DNA of 64,000 nucleotides. It comes from Pseudomonas sp. LS44 (GTDB lineage: Bacteria; Pseudomonadota; Gammaproteobacteria; Pseudomonadales; Pseudomonadaceae). The DNA lies in assembly GCF_024730785.1 (NCBI RefSeq), contig NZ_CP102830.1:310001-374000 (forward strand). The letters run 5' to 3'. The notes beneath the pieces were generated by a model. It did no database searches, was not told the DNA's origin, and worked only from the letters and a program-made list of their open reading frames with translations. Shown in pieces: positions 54,335-64,000 of this stretch. Position numbers and translations under genes: made by a program. The stretch's first letter is position 1. The number at the start of each line of letters is the position of its first letter.

Positions 54335-54913
54335 ATGCTCAAGAAAACTCTCGCGGTTCTGGTTCTCGGTGGCGCGCTGCTCGGCGCCGGTCAGGCGATG
54401 GCGGCCGACTATGTGATCGACAAGGAAGGCCAACATGCCTTCGTCAACTTCAAGATCAGCCACCTCGGTTACAGCTGGCTGTATGGCACCTTCAAGGACT
54501 TCGACGGCAGCTTCAGTTTCGATGACAAGCAACCCGAAGCCAGCAAGGTCAAGGTGAGCCTGAAAACCGCCAGCGTCGACACCAACCATGCCGAGCGCGA
54601 CAAGCACATCCGTAGCGGCGATTTCCTCAATGTCGGCAAGAATCCGACGGCCACGTTCGAGTCCACCTCGGTCAAATCCACTGGCAGCGGGACTGCCGAC
54701 ATCACCGGCAACCTGACCCTCAACGGGGTGACCAAGCCGGTGGTGATCGCCGCCAAGTTCATCGGCGAAGGCAAGGACCCGTGGGGCGGCTACCGTGCCG
54801 GCTTCGAAGGCACCACCACGTTGAAGCTGAAGGATTTTGACATCCTGAAAGACCTCGGCCCGACTGCCCAGGAAGTCCAGCTGATCATCTCGTTTGAAGG
54901 CGTACGCCAGTAA
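54335..54913 (+). CDS. YceI family periplasmic protein
   Basis: The 192-residue lipocalin-like protein has a signal peptide ending AMA (about residue 23). The family marks are [30 protein letters not shown] and [12 protein letters not shown]. YceI proteins bind long polyisoprenoids in a barrel. The orthologue in this genomic position in P. aeruginosa is also known as the secreted protease PasP, but no protease motif is visible here and I keep the family name. Confidence 0.93.
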   Translation: MLKKTLAVLVLGGALLGAGQAMAADYVIDKEGQHAFVNFKISHLGYSWLYGTFKDFDGSFSFDDKQPEASKVKVSLKTASVDTNHAERDKHIRSGDFLNVGKNPTATFESTSVKSTGSGTADITGNLTLNGVTKPVVIAAKFIGEGKDPWGGYRAGFEGTTTLKLKDFDILKDLGPTAQEVQLIISFEGVRQ

Positions 54914-54932
54914 GAGCTGGTAACGAAAAAAC

Positions 54933-54960
54933 AAAAACGCCGGCTGCTAGCCGGCGTTTT
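54933..54960. terminator. Bidirectional terminator between the YceI gene and rhlE
   Basis: AAAACGCCGGCT GCT AGCCGGCGTTTT, a perfect 12-bp stem with A and T tracts, lies between the convergent YceI and rhlE genes. Confidence 0.92.
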
Positions 54961-54980
54961 CGTGTGTGGCAGCCTGAAAC

Positions 54981-56849
54981 TCAGGCTTCGCGGTTGCGCG
55001 TCAGCAGCGCCGGCTTCTCGCCACGTGGACGATTGTCCAGCTGATCGAGTTGCTCGGCAGTCGGCAGGCGCTCGCCCTTACGGATAATCAGCGGCTGCTT
55101 GCTGTTGCTGCGTGGATCCTGCACGGCCGGCTCTTGACGCTCGCGCGGCGCATCGTCGCGACGCCCGCCACCCATGCCACGACCCTGGCCGCTACGACCT
55201 TGGCCCTGCGGACGTTGGCCGGAGCGGCCTGGCTTGTTGGCGCCCTGAGCGCCTTGTCCGGCTTGACCGCTACCCGCCGGGCGCTGGCCCTGCGGTTTGC
55301 CTTGGCCACGGCCCTGACCGGCGCCTTGTCCTTGCGTCTGGCCTTGGCCGCCACCACCACCACCACCGCGACGCGGATTGCTGTGGCGGCCTTGCGGCTT
55401 GGGCTGCACCGGGACGTAGTCGGCGCGGTTACCGAAGTTGTCGATCTCGTCGTCGAGGAACTCTTCCGGGTCGCGATTGGCTGGCAACGATGGAATAGCT
55501 TGCGCCGACGCTTGCTGGGCCTGCGGTTGGTTGGGCTTGGCGTGCGCGGTGGGCTTCTGCCGGCCGCGATCCTTGCCTTTATCCTTGCGCCCGCCTTGAT
55601 GTTCGCCAGCGTTGCCACGGGGTTTCTTCTGCTCGCCGCCGCCGCGTGGTGGACGTGGTTCGCGCGGGGCACGGACTTCGGGCTTTTCCGCTTCGACGCT
55701 GCTGGCATCGAAGCCCATCAGATCGCCATCGGCAATCTTCTGCTTGGTCATCCGCTCGATGCCCTTGAGCAGTTTTTCTTCGTCCGGCGCGACCAGCGAG
55801 ATCGCTTCACCGCTGCGTCCGGCGCGGCCGGTACGACCGATACGGTGGACGTAATCTTCCTCGATATTCGGCAATTCGAAGTTGACCACATGCGGCAGCT
55901 GATCGATATCCAGACCGCGCGCTGCGATATCGGTGGCGACCAGGATGCGCACCTGGTTGGCCTTGAAGTCGGCCAGCGCCTTGGTGCGCGCGTTCTGGCT
56001 CTTGTTGCCGTGAATCGCCATGGCCGGCAGACCGTGCTTGTCGAGGTACTCGGCCAGACGGTTAGCGCCATGCTTGGTGCGGGTGAACACCAGCACTTGT
56101 TCCCAGGCGCCCTTGGTGATCAGGTGGGCGAGCAGGGCACGCTTGTGGCTGGCGGCCAGGCGGAACACCCGTTGTTCGATGCGCTCGACCGTGGTGTTCG
56201 GCGGAGTGACTTCGATTTTTTCCGGGTTGTGCAGCAGTTTGCCGGCCAGCTCGGTGATGTCGCGCGAGAAGGTCGCCGAGAACAGCAGGTTCTGGCGCTT
56301 ACTCGGCAGGCGGGCAAGGACCTTTTTGACGTCATGGATAAAGCCCATGTCGAGCATGCGGTCGGCTTCATCGAGGACCAGAATCTCCACGTGGGAGAGG
56401 TCGACGCTGCCTTGGCCGGCGAGATCGAGCAGGCGGCCGGGGCAGGCGACGAGAATGTCGACGCCTTTGGCCAGGGCTTGCACCTGCGGGTTCATGCCGA
56501 CGCCACCAAAGACGCAGGTGCTGACCAGCGGCAGGTCGCGGGCGTAGACCTTGAAGCTGTCATGCACCTGGGCGGCGAGCTCGCGGGTTGGGGTCAGGAC
56601 CAGCACGCGCGGTTGGCGCGGGCCATGACGGTGGGGTTTGTCCGGATGACCGGCGGGGAACAGGCGTTCGAGGATCGGCAGGGCGAAGCCGCCGGTCTTA
56701 CCCGTACCGGTTTGCGCGGCGACCATCAGATCGCGGCCTTGCAACACGGCGGGAATAGCCCGCTGTTGCACGGGTGTAGGTTGGGTGTAGCCGGCTGCGT
56801 GCACGGCACCGACCAAAGCCTCGGAGAGACCGAGGGAGGCAAAGGACAT
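54981..56849 (-). CDS. rhlE: DEAD-box RNA helicase RhlE
   Basis: An ATP-dependent RNA helicase of 622 residues. Motifs: Q motif [10 protein letters not shown], motif I AQTGTGKT (45-52), Ib [29 protein letters not shown], and [19 protein letters not shown]. After about residue 385 comes a long disordered C-terminal tail. It is first Pro/Arg/Lys/Gly-rich, then made of repeated [10 protein letters not shown] units with basic RGG-like spots. Such tails bind RNA and the RNA degradosome in pseudomonads. The gene position matches RhlE2 of P. aeruginosa. Confidence 0.95.
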   Translation of the reverse strand: MSFASLGLSEALVGAVHAAGYTQPTPVQQRAIPAVLQGRDLMVAAQTGTGKTGGFALPILERLFPAGHPDKPHRHGPRQPRVLVLTPTRELAAQVHDSFKVYARDLPLVSTCVFGGVGMNPQVQALAKGVDILVACPGRLLDLAGQGSVDLSHVEILVLDEADRMLDMGFIHDVKKVLARLPSKRQNLLFSATFSRDITELAGKLLHNPEKIEVTPPNTTVERIEQRVFRLAASHKRALLAHLITKGAWEQVLVFTRTKHGANRLAEYLDKHGLPAMAIHGNKSQNARTKALADFKANQVRILVATDIAARGLDIDQLPHVVNFELPNIEEDYVHRIGRTGRAGRSGEAISLVAPDEEKLLKGIERMTKQKIADGDLMGFDASSVEAEKPEVRAPREPRPPRGGGEQKKPRGNAGEHQGGRKDKGKDRGRQKPTAHAKPNQPQAQQASAQAIPSLPANRDPEEFLDDEIDNFGNRADYVPVQPKPQGRHSNPRRGGGGGGGQGQTQGQGAGQGRGQGKPQGQRPAGSGQAGQGAQGANKPGRSGQRPQGQGRSGQGRGMGGGRRDDAPRERQEPAVQDPRSNSKQPLIIRKGERLPTAEQLDQLDNRPRGEKPALLTRNREA

Positions 56850-57054
56850 GAGTAATCCTGTCTAGTTAGGGCTGGGCCCGGGGATCTTGGCCAGACTTGA
56901 AGCACGCTTGGGGCGCGGTCCCGTCCGGTCCTGCTGGGCCTCTGCGGGCCGAGTGTCCGGGCGAAAGCCTGGCGGGGAAGCCGGAGTATAACAAAACCTT
57001 GCGGTTGTGCGTTTTTTCACCGTTAGACGGTTTTATACCCGGCTTCCCGCGTGT

Positions 57055-58428
57055 TCAGCTCAATACTCGGTAGCACGGCACATAGGTGCTGCCGCCGGGA
57101 AGCTTCATGCGGTGCTGCTCGACGAAGGATTGCAGCAAGCGATCCAGCGGCTGCATGAGCGCCTGGTCGCCGGTGAGCTCATAGGGGCCGTGCTGCTCGA
57201 TCAGGCGGATGCCGTTTTCCTTGACGTTGCCGGCGACAATGCCGGAAAACGCGCGGCGCAGGTTGGCCGCCAGTTCGTGCAAGGGCAGGTCGCGCTTGAG
57301 GCGCAGGCTGGCCATGTTGGCGTGCGTCGGCTCGAACGGGCGCTGGAAATTCTCGTCGATCTTCAGCAACCAGTTGAAGTGGAAGGCGTCGTTGCGTTCG
57401 CGGCGGAACTGGGTGACCTCCTTGATACCTTGGGCCATCTGTCGCGCTACTTCGGCCGGATCGTTGACGATGATGGTGTAGCGCTGCTGCGCCTCTTCGC
57501 CGAGGGTCGCGCCAATGAAGTTGTTGAGTTGCTGCAGATACGGCCCGGCGCTCTTCGGCCCGGTGAGGATCACCGGGAACGGTAAGTCGCGGTTGTCTGG
57601 GTGGGTGAGGATGCCGAGCAGATAGAGGAACTCCTCCGCGGTACCGGCGCCGCCGGGGAAGATGATGATGCCGTGGCCGACGCGCACGAAGGCTTCCAAG
57701 CGTTTCTCGATGTCCGGCAGGATCACCAGTTCGTTGACGATCGGATTGGGCGCTTCGGCGGCGATGATGCCCGGCTCGGTCAGGCCCAGATAACGACCGT
57801 TGAGGATGCGCTGCTTGGCGTGGGAAATGGTCGCGCCCTTCATCGGCCCCTTCATCACGCCGGGGCCGCAGCCGGTGCAGATGTCCAGCTTGCGCAGGCC
57901 CAGTTCATGGCCGACGCGCTTGGTGTACTTGTATTCCTCGGTGCTGATCGAGTGGCCACCCCAGCACACCACCATCTTCGGTTCGACGCCGCTGCGCAGG
58001 TTGCGGGCGTTGCGCAGCAGGTGGAAAACGTAGTCGGTGATGCCTTGCGAGCTGTCCAGGTCGATGCGTTTGCTCTCCAGTTCGCTCTGCGTGTAGACGA
58101 TGTCGCGCAGCGCGCTGAACAGCATTTCGCGGGTACTGGCGATCATCTCGCCATCGACGAAGGCGTCGGCCGGCGCGTTCAGCAGCTCCAGGCGGATGCC
58201 GCGGTCCTGCTGATGAATGCGCACCTCGAAATCCGGATACGCCTCGAGGATGGTCTTGGCGTTGTCGCTGTGCGAACCGGTGTTGAGGATCGCCAGCGCG
58301 CATTGGCGGAACAGTCGGTAGACGCTGCCGGAGCCGGTTTCGCGGAGCTGTTGTACTTCGCGCTGAGAGAGGGTTTCCAGGCTGCCCTTGGGGCTGACCG
58401 AGGCGTTGATCTTGAGGCGCGTGGCCAT
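57055..58428 (-). CDS. ppnN: Pyrimidine/purine nucleotide 5'-monophosphate nucleosidase PpnN (LOG family)
   Basis: The 457-residue protein starts at ATG 58428 (MATRLKINASVSPKG). It has the N-terminal helical PpnN domain, a central LOG domain with GCGPGVMKGPMKGATI and FPGGAGTAEEFLYLLG (the PGGxGTxxE catalytic motif), and a C-terminal PpnN extension. PpnN cleaves nucleoside monophosphates to base and ribose 5-phosphate and in E. coli is stimulated by (p)ppGpp. It is a monocistronic gene between rhlE and metF. Confidence 0.92.
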   Translation of the reverse strand: MATRLKINASVSPKGSLETLSQREVQQLRETGSGSVYRLFRQCALAILNTGSHSDNAKTILEAYPDFEVRIHQQDRGIRLELLNAPADAFVDGEMIASTREMLFSALRDIVYTQSELESKRIDLDSSQGITDYVFHLLRNARNLRSGVEPKMVVCWGGHSISTEEYKYTKRVGHELGLRKLDICTGCGPGVMKGPMKGATISHAKQRILNGRYLGLTEPGIIAAEAPNPIVNELVILPDIEKRLEAFVRVGHGIIIFPGGAGTAEEFLYLLGILTHPDNRDLPFPVILTGPKSAGPYLQQLNNFIGATLGEEAQQRYTIIVNDPAEVARQMAQGIKEVTQFRRERNDAFHFNWLLKIDENFQRPFEPTHANMASLRLKRDLPLHELAANLRRAFSGIVAGNVKENGIRLIEQHGPYELTGDQALMQPLDRLLQSFVEQHRMKLPGGSTYVPCYRVLS

Positions 58429-58625
58429 GGGTGATTCCAAACAAGGCACCGGTCACAAGCGCGGTGACCGGCGATGGACGAAAGGGCCCGAAGGTCGCTG
58501 GGCCGTTAGAAGCGTGTGGATAGTCTTGACCGCGGCTTTGCGTCGGGTCAACGCCAACCAGCCGTATGGGACCGAAGCGCGGAGTCCGTCAGGCGTGAAA
58601 TCTGCCGCGGGGAACAGCAGACAAT

Positions 58626-58656
58626 AAAAAACCGGGCGTGTTGCGCCCGGTTTTTT
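58626..58656. terminator. Terminator downstream of metF
   Basis: AAAAACCGGGCG TGTTG CGCCCGGTTTTTT forms a strong stem 16 bp after the metF stop on the minus strand, with A and T tracts on both sides. It separates metF from ppnN. Confidence 0.93.
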
Positions 58657-58672
58657 CATTACTCGAATTGCC

Positions 58673-59518
58673 TCAGCGCGGCAGCTTGAGATTGTTCCAG
58701 ATCGCCAGGCTCGGTTCGGCCTGGTTCAGTGTGTAAAAGTGCAGCCCCGGTGCGCCGCCGGCCAGCAGGCGTTCGCACATTTCGCTGATTACTTGCTCGC
58801 CGTAGGCCTGGATGCTGGCGATGTCGTCGCCGTAGGCTTCCAGCTGCTTGCGGATCCAGCGTGGGATCTCCGCGCCGCAGGCGTCGGAGAAGCGCGCCAG
58901 CTTGCTGTAGTTGGTAATCGGCATGATCCCCGGCACCACCGGCATGTCCACGCCGAGCCTCTGCACCCGATCGACGAAGTAGAAGTAGCTGTCGGCGTTG
59001 AAGAAGTACTGGGTGATCGCACTGTCGGCGCCGGCCTGGGCCTTGCGCACGAAGTTGTCCAGATCGCTCTCGAAGCTATGCGCCTGCGGGTGCATTTCCG
59101 GGTAGGCGGCGATTTCGATATGGAAGTGATCACCGGTCTCAGCGCGGATGAATTCGACCAGCTCGTTGGCGTAGCGCAGCTCGCCGCTGGCCATACCCAT
59201 GCCCGACGGCAAGTCGCCGCGCAGGGCGACGATGCGCTGGATCCCGGCTTCGCGGTATTGGTTCAGCAGGTCGCGCAGATCGTCCTTGCTGTCACCCACG
59301 CAGGACAGGTGCGGCGCGGTCGCCACGCCGACGTCGCCGTTCAGCTGCAGCACTGTACGCAGGGTGCCTTCGCGGGTCGAACCGCCGGCGCCATAAGTGC
59401 AGGAGAAGAAATCCGGGTTGTAGCCGGCCAGCTGGCGCGCGGTGGCGATCAGCTTTTCATGGCCCGCTTCGGTCTTCGCCGGGAAGAATTCGAAGCTGTA
59501 GCGGCGTTCTTGGCTCAT
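58673..59518 (-). CDS. metF: Methylenetetrahydrofolate reductase
   Basis: Makes 5-methyltetrahydrofolate, the methyl donor for methionine synthase. The 281-residue flavoprotein barrel contains SFEFFPAKTEAGHEKL, FFSCTYGAGGSTREGT and IVALRGDLP, with the terminal AGGAPGLHFYTLNQ. It lies 118 bp downstream of ahcY in the same orientation, across a palindromic repeat, and is probably partly under the same SAH riboswitch. Confidence 0.97.
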   Translation of the reverse strand: MSQERRYSFEFFPAKTEAGHEKLIATARQLAGYNPDFFSCTYGAGGSTREGTLRTVLQLNGDVGVATAPHLSCVGDSKDDLRDLLNQYREAGIQRIVALRGDLPSGMGMASGELRYANELVEFIRAETGDHFHIEIAAYPEMHPQAHSFESDLDNFVRKAQAGADSAITQYFFNADSYFYFVDRVQRLGVDMPVVPGIMPITNYSKLARFSDACGAEIPRWIRKQLEAYGDDIASIQAYGEQVISEMCERLLAGGAPGLHFYTLNQAEPSLAIWNNLKLPR

Positions 59519-59527
59519 AGATCTATT

Positions 59528-59616
59528 CCGTAGGGTGGGTTAGCCGAAGGCGTAACCCACCGTTTGAGTGGTGGCGCTGGTGGGTAACGCCGCTACGCGG
59601 CTAACCCACCCTACGG
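59528..59616. repeat. Extragenic palindrome between ahcY and metF
   Basis: CCGTAGGGTGGGTTAGCCG (59528-59546) and CGGCTAACCCACCCTACGG (59598-59616) are exact inverted repeats of 19 bp. An inner GTAACCCACC/GGTGGGTAAC pair lies between. This GTAGGGTGGGTTA type is widespread between genes in proteobacteria. As a stable stem within the ahcY-metF message it could change the ratio of the two products. Confidence 0.88.
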
Positions 59617-59636
59617 GCTTATGGTTCGGCGCTTTC

Positions 59637-61173
<1,537 letters not shown>

Positions 61174-61222
61174 ACAGGTGGCGGGCGCGTCCGGGCTGGG
61201 CCGGGCGCGTGAAAGCCCGGCG

Positions 61223-61251
61223 ATTATAGCGAGGTGCATCGCCCAGCCCAA
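61223..61251 (-). promoter_or_regulatory. Sigma-70 promoter for the ahcY leader
   Basis: Minus-strand TTGGGC (61251-61246) and TATAAT (61228-61223) are spaced by 17 bp. The -10 box is perfect. Transcription from near 61216 would include a GCCGGGC/GCCCGGC hairpin (61200-61221, overlapping the start) and then the riboswitch. Confidence 0.65.
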
Positions 61252-61352
61252 GCTTTCCTGTGCCGCCTATCGGATCGATTGAAACGCTTGCCGAGACAGT
61301 CGTGGATTGGCCTGCAATCATGCCGCCCGTACCTGAGCAAACAGGAGCCACT

Positions 61353-61742
61353 ATGAATTTCCATACCCGCAAGTGGGTCAAGCCCGAAGACCTCAATCCC
61401 AACGGCACGCTGTTCGGCGGTAGCCTGCTGAAATGGATCGACGAGGAGGCGGCGATCTACGCCATCGTCCAACTCGGCAATCAGAAGGTGGTGACCAAGT
61501 TCATCTCGGAGATCAACTTCGTCAGCTCGGCGCGCCAGGGCGACATCATCGAGCTGGGCATCACCGCCACCGAGTTTGGCCGCACGTCGCTGACCCTGAC
61601 CTGCGAGGTGCGCAACAAGATCACCCGCAAGAGCATCCTCACGGTCGACAAGCTGGTGTTCGTCAACCTCGGCCCGGACGACCTGCCGGCACCGCATGGT
61701 AAGACCGAGATCACCTACATCAAGGATCAGTTCAAGGACTGA
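61353..61742 (+). CDS. Acyl-CoA thioesterase (hotdog fold)
   Basis: The 129-residue single hotdog domain starts at ATG 61353 behind AGGAG. LNPNGTLFGGSLLKWIDEEA contains the conserved Asp/Glu on the central helix used for catalysis in the YciA/BFIT-type acyl-CoA thioesterases. INFVSSARQGDIIELG is the second family segment. It is probably a general housekeeping acyl-CoA hydrolase; chain-length preference is not readable. Divergent from ahcY. Confidence 0.9.
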   Translation: MNFHTRKWVKPEDLNPNGTLFGGSLLKWIDEEAAIYAIVQLGNQKVVTKFISEINFVSSARQGDIIELGITATEFGRTSLTLTCEVRNKITRKSILTVDKLVFVNLGPDDLPAPHGKTEITYIKDQFKD

Positions 61743-61847
61743 AGCGCGCCGCTTGGCCGCTCCGCTGATCCACCCGGCGCAACGGCCATGGAGTCGGGGT
61801 GGATTTAGCGGCAGGCTGGCGGTTCCTTTCGCAACCCTGGAACTGCC

Positions 61848-62234
61848 ATGACCCTTGCTTTCTGGTGTGTACTCGTCGTCATCCTGCTGCCGTATCTGGG
61901 CACCGCCATCGCCAAGTTTTCTGGCGGCGATTACGGCCCGCAAGCCAACCAGAACCCGCGCGCCTTCCTCGCCGGGCTGAGCGACATGCGCCAGCGCGCC
62001 CACCATGCGCAGCTGAATGGCTTCGAAGTGGCGCCGGCGTTCGCCGCCGCGGTGATCATCGCCCACCTCGCTGGCGGCGCCAGCCAGGCATTGATCGACT
62101 CGCTGGCGGTCGGCTTCGTGATCAGCCGGCTGGTGTACCTGGGCTGCTATCTGGCCGATTGGGGTCCGGTGCGTTCGCTGGTGTGGTTCATGGGCATGGG
62201 CTTGATCGTCGCGCTGTTCGTGGTCGCCGCCTGA
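61848..62234 (+). CDS. MAPEG family membrane protein
   Basis: The 128-residue four-helix membrane protein has NPRAFLAGLSDMRQRAHHAQ followed by NGFEVAPAF, the signature loop of bacterial MAPEG proteins (relatives of microsomal glutathione transferases). The helices are at about 1-20, 60-75, 80-98 and 105-127. Bacterial members are mostly uncharacterised. It follows the thioesterase after about 105 bp. Confidence 0.92.
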   Translation: MTLAFWCVLVVILLPYLGTAIAKFSGGDYGPQANQNPRAFLAGLSDMRQRAHHAQLNGFEVAPAFAAAVIIAHLAGGASQALIDSLAVGFVISRLVYLGCYLADWGPVRSLVWFMGMGLIVALFVVAA

Positions 62235-62356
62235 CCGCGCTGGCGGTCGAAAATTACTGCGGCAATCCACCGCAATTGGTATTCGGCTGGCGGACGAGGA
62301 TACTGGCGGCCGCCGTTTTACCGCCGCATTACCGCAGAAATACACCGAGGTCGATT

Positions 62357-62800
62357 GTGAAAAGCCGCTTTGCCATCCTGCTGACTTGTCTGTTGCTGAG
62401 CGCCTGCGGGCAGATTGATCCAAACTCGCCGCTCGGCCAGCGCAAGGCGATCTTCAAGCAGATGCTCAACACCAGCGAGGATCTGGGCGGCATGTTGCGC
62501 GGGCGGATTGCCTTCGATGCACCGCGCTTTAGCGCCGGCGCGGCCCAGCTGGATCAGTTGTCGCGCCAGCCGTGGCAGCATTTTCCGCAGATCAAGGACG
62601 ACGCCAAGAGCAGCGCCAAGGACGAAGTCTGGCAGCGCCAGGCGCGTTTCCAGGAGCTCGCGCGGCAACTGGAAAGCGCTACCGCCGCTCTGGTGGTCGC
62701 CAGCACCCAGCAACCGCTGAACGAGGCGGCGCTGGACAAGCCAATGCAGCGCGTGGAAGACACCTGCGAGGCCTGTCACCAAGAGTTCCGCGCCTTCTGA
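62357..62800 (+). CDS. Lipoprotein cytochrome c' family protein
   Basis: The only start with coding character is GTG 62357, giving 147 residues: a lipoprotein signal peptide with the lipobox LLLSAC, then a helical domain. Near the C-terminus is the heme c motif CEACH, followed by QEFRAF. A single CxxCH close to the C-terminus on a four-helix bundle is the pattern of cytochrome c'. Membrane anchoring through the lipobox Cys is less usual. The partner is unknown; binding of gases such as NO is known for the family. Confidence 0.85.
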   Translation: MKSRFAILLTCLLLSACGQIDPNSPLGQRKAIFKQMLNTSEDLGGMLRGRIAFDAPRFSAGAAQLDQLSRQPWQHFPQIKDDAKSSAKDEVWQRQARFQELARQLESATAALVVASTQQPLNEAALDKPMQRVEDTCEACHQEFRAF

Positions 62801-62814
62801 TTCTTCCTGCTGCG

Positions 62815-63216
62815 TCAGTGCTCGAGCTGTTCCTGCGCTTCCTGTAGTTCCTTGTGCGCCTCGGCCAGCTTGGTCTTGCGCGTGTCGATCTTGGCTTGGT
62901 CACCCTTGGCCATTGCCTTGCGCAGATCGGCCTCACGTTGCGCCACCTCATGTTGGGCGTCGAGGACTTTTTCCTCGCGGGATTTGTGCAGCGAGGCGTC
63001 GTCGCAATGCGCCGTGACCTCGCTCAAGGCTTTTTCCAGACCAGCTTGTTGCGCGCTGTTGCCGTGTTGCTTGGCCGCTTCGATTTGTTCGGCAAGCGCC
63101 TGCCGCTTGGCTGCGCAACCGCTCGGGGCGGCCTCGTCCTGGGCGGCGACGCTCGCTGTACTGAAGAGGGCGGCGCCGATGAGCAGGCTGGCGAGGAGGG
63201 AGCGTTGCAAAAGCAT
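62815..63216 (-). CDS. DUF1090 family periplasmic protein
   Basis: The 133-residue protein starts at ATG 63216 behind GGAGAG, with a signal peptide ending SVAA/Q. The mature part is highly charged and helical: SGCAAKRQALAEQIEAAKQ and DASLHKSREEKVLDAQHEVA, typical of DUF1090 (YqjC-like). A long coiled coil is likely. It is convergent with the cytochrome c' gene; upstream lies fold-back element C. Confidence 0.88.
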   Translation of the reverse strand: MLLQRSLLASLLIGAALFSTASVAAQDEAAPSGCAAKRQALAEQIEAAKQHGNSAQQAGLEKALSEVTAHCDDASLHKSREEKVLDAQHEVAQREADLRKAMAKGDQAKIDTRKTKLAEAHKELQEAQEQLEH

Positions 63217-63250
63217 GGGGCTCTCCAAAAATATGACGGGAGGGTCGCTG

Positions 63251-63392
63251 AGAACCTGTTTACGATCTCCTGTCCGTCGGCCATACCGCGTTAAAAACAG
63301 GCTCGGAATGCTCATTTACAGCTCGTAAACTCCGCTTCCTCGCCTGTTTTTGCCTTGTCTGGCTCTAGTCCAAAAGATCGTAAACAGGTTCT
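63251..63392. repeat. Fold-back element, copy C (between ligB and the DUF1090 gene)
   Basis: Exactly 142 bp, as copy A. The outer arms AGAACCTGTTTACGATCT (63251-63268) and AGATCGTAAACAGGTTCT (63375-63392) are perfect 18-bp inverted repeats. The middle arms AAAAACAGGC (63293-63302) and GCCTGTTTTT (63342-63351) are perfect. TCGGCCATACCGCGTT (63277), the core GGAATGCTCATTTACAG (63305) and CCTTGTCTGGCT (63353) match copies A and B at the same offsets. It lies 31 bp beyond the ligB stop and before the DUF1090 start. Confidence 0.9.
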
Positions 63393-63423
63393 GAGGGTAG
63401 CGCGCTCGCTGGCAGATGTCCGC

Positions 63424-64000
<577 letters not shown>

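Overview
The window is a piece of a Pseudomonas chromosome. The gene order largely follows the rsmD–ftsYEX–rpoH … metXW … proC–pilTU … pyrRB … gshB–pilGHIJK–chpA … bioA … rhlE–metF–ahcY backbone known from P. aeruginosa. The sequence is GC-rich with long antisense ORF shadows, as usual for the genus. I place it in Pseudomonas but not in P. aeruginosa. The mexR-mexAB-oprM block expected next to the YceI gene and the chpD-chpE pair expected after chpC are absent. A dynamin-like GTPase and a DUF1329 protein sit inside the backbone. I see no rRNA, tRNA, CRISPR array, phage or transposase gene.

Layout. 1-257: 3' end of a UDP-glucuronate decarboxylase-type gene. 345-3824 (minus): rsmD behind an M16 peptidase pair, one catalytic and one degenerate. 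4096-8167 (plus): ftsY-ftsE-ftsX and the heat-shock sigma factor rpoH. 8229-13722: an unknown membrane-anchored protein, mtgA, DUF423, thiS, thiG, trmB and a secreted DUF1329 protein. 13796-18449 (minus): metX-metW-DUF4426-rdgB-hemW-DUF3392-small ORF, read as one operon. 18568-23166 (minus): dynamin-like GTPase, DUF167, yggT, proC, yggS. 23230-25472: the type IV pilus retraction ATPases pilT and pilU. 25519-29586: NlpC/P60 hydrolase, TM2 protein, and a cystathionine beta-synthase/gamma-lyase pair. 29824-35715 (minus): gshB-tonB-yqgE-ruvX-pyrR-pyrB and the inactive dihydroorotase partner. 35964-49657: the complete Pil-Chp chemosensory operon (pilGHIJK, chpABC). 49686-54913: rsmE, bioA, FAD amine oxidase, cytochrome b561, YceI. 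54981-61046 (minus): rhlE, ppnN, metF, ahcY with an SAH riboswitch. 61353-64000: thioesterase, MAPEG protein, lipoprotein cytochrome c', DUF1090 and the 3' end of ligB.

Two functional themes dominate. One is twitching motility: pilTU, a TonB3-like protein and the whole Pil-Chp system. The other is sulfur amino acid and one-carbon metabolism: metXW, the reverse transsulfuration pair, metF, ahcY and an S-adenosylhomocysteine sensor. Cell envelope and division genes (ftsEX, mtgA, NlpC/P60) make a smaller third theme.

The least explained structure is a family of three intergenic fold-back elements at about 3920-4061, 10318-10516 and 63251-63392. Their single-stranded segments (TCGGYNAKRCYGCGTY, a GGAATGCTCA…GCTTCC core, CCTTGYCTRRCY) are conserved at fixed spacing. 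Their flanking stems differ completely in sequence between copies but remain self-complementary. This is the pattern expected of a structured RNA or DNA element, and I know no name for it. Other points of interest are a 52-residue tandem duplication inside ChpA, two threonine-type phosphotransfer-like sites in ChpA, and the dynamin-like gene with its own clear promoter.
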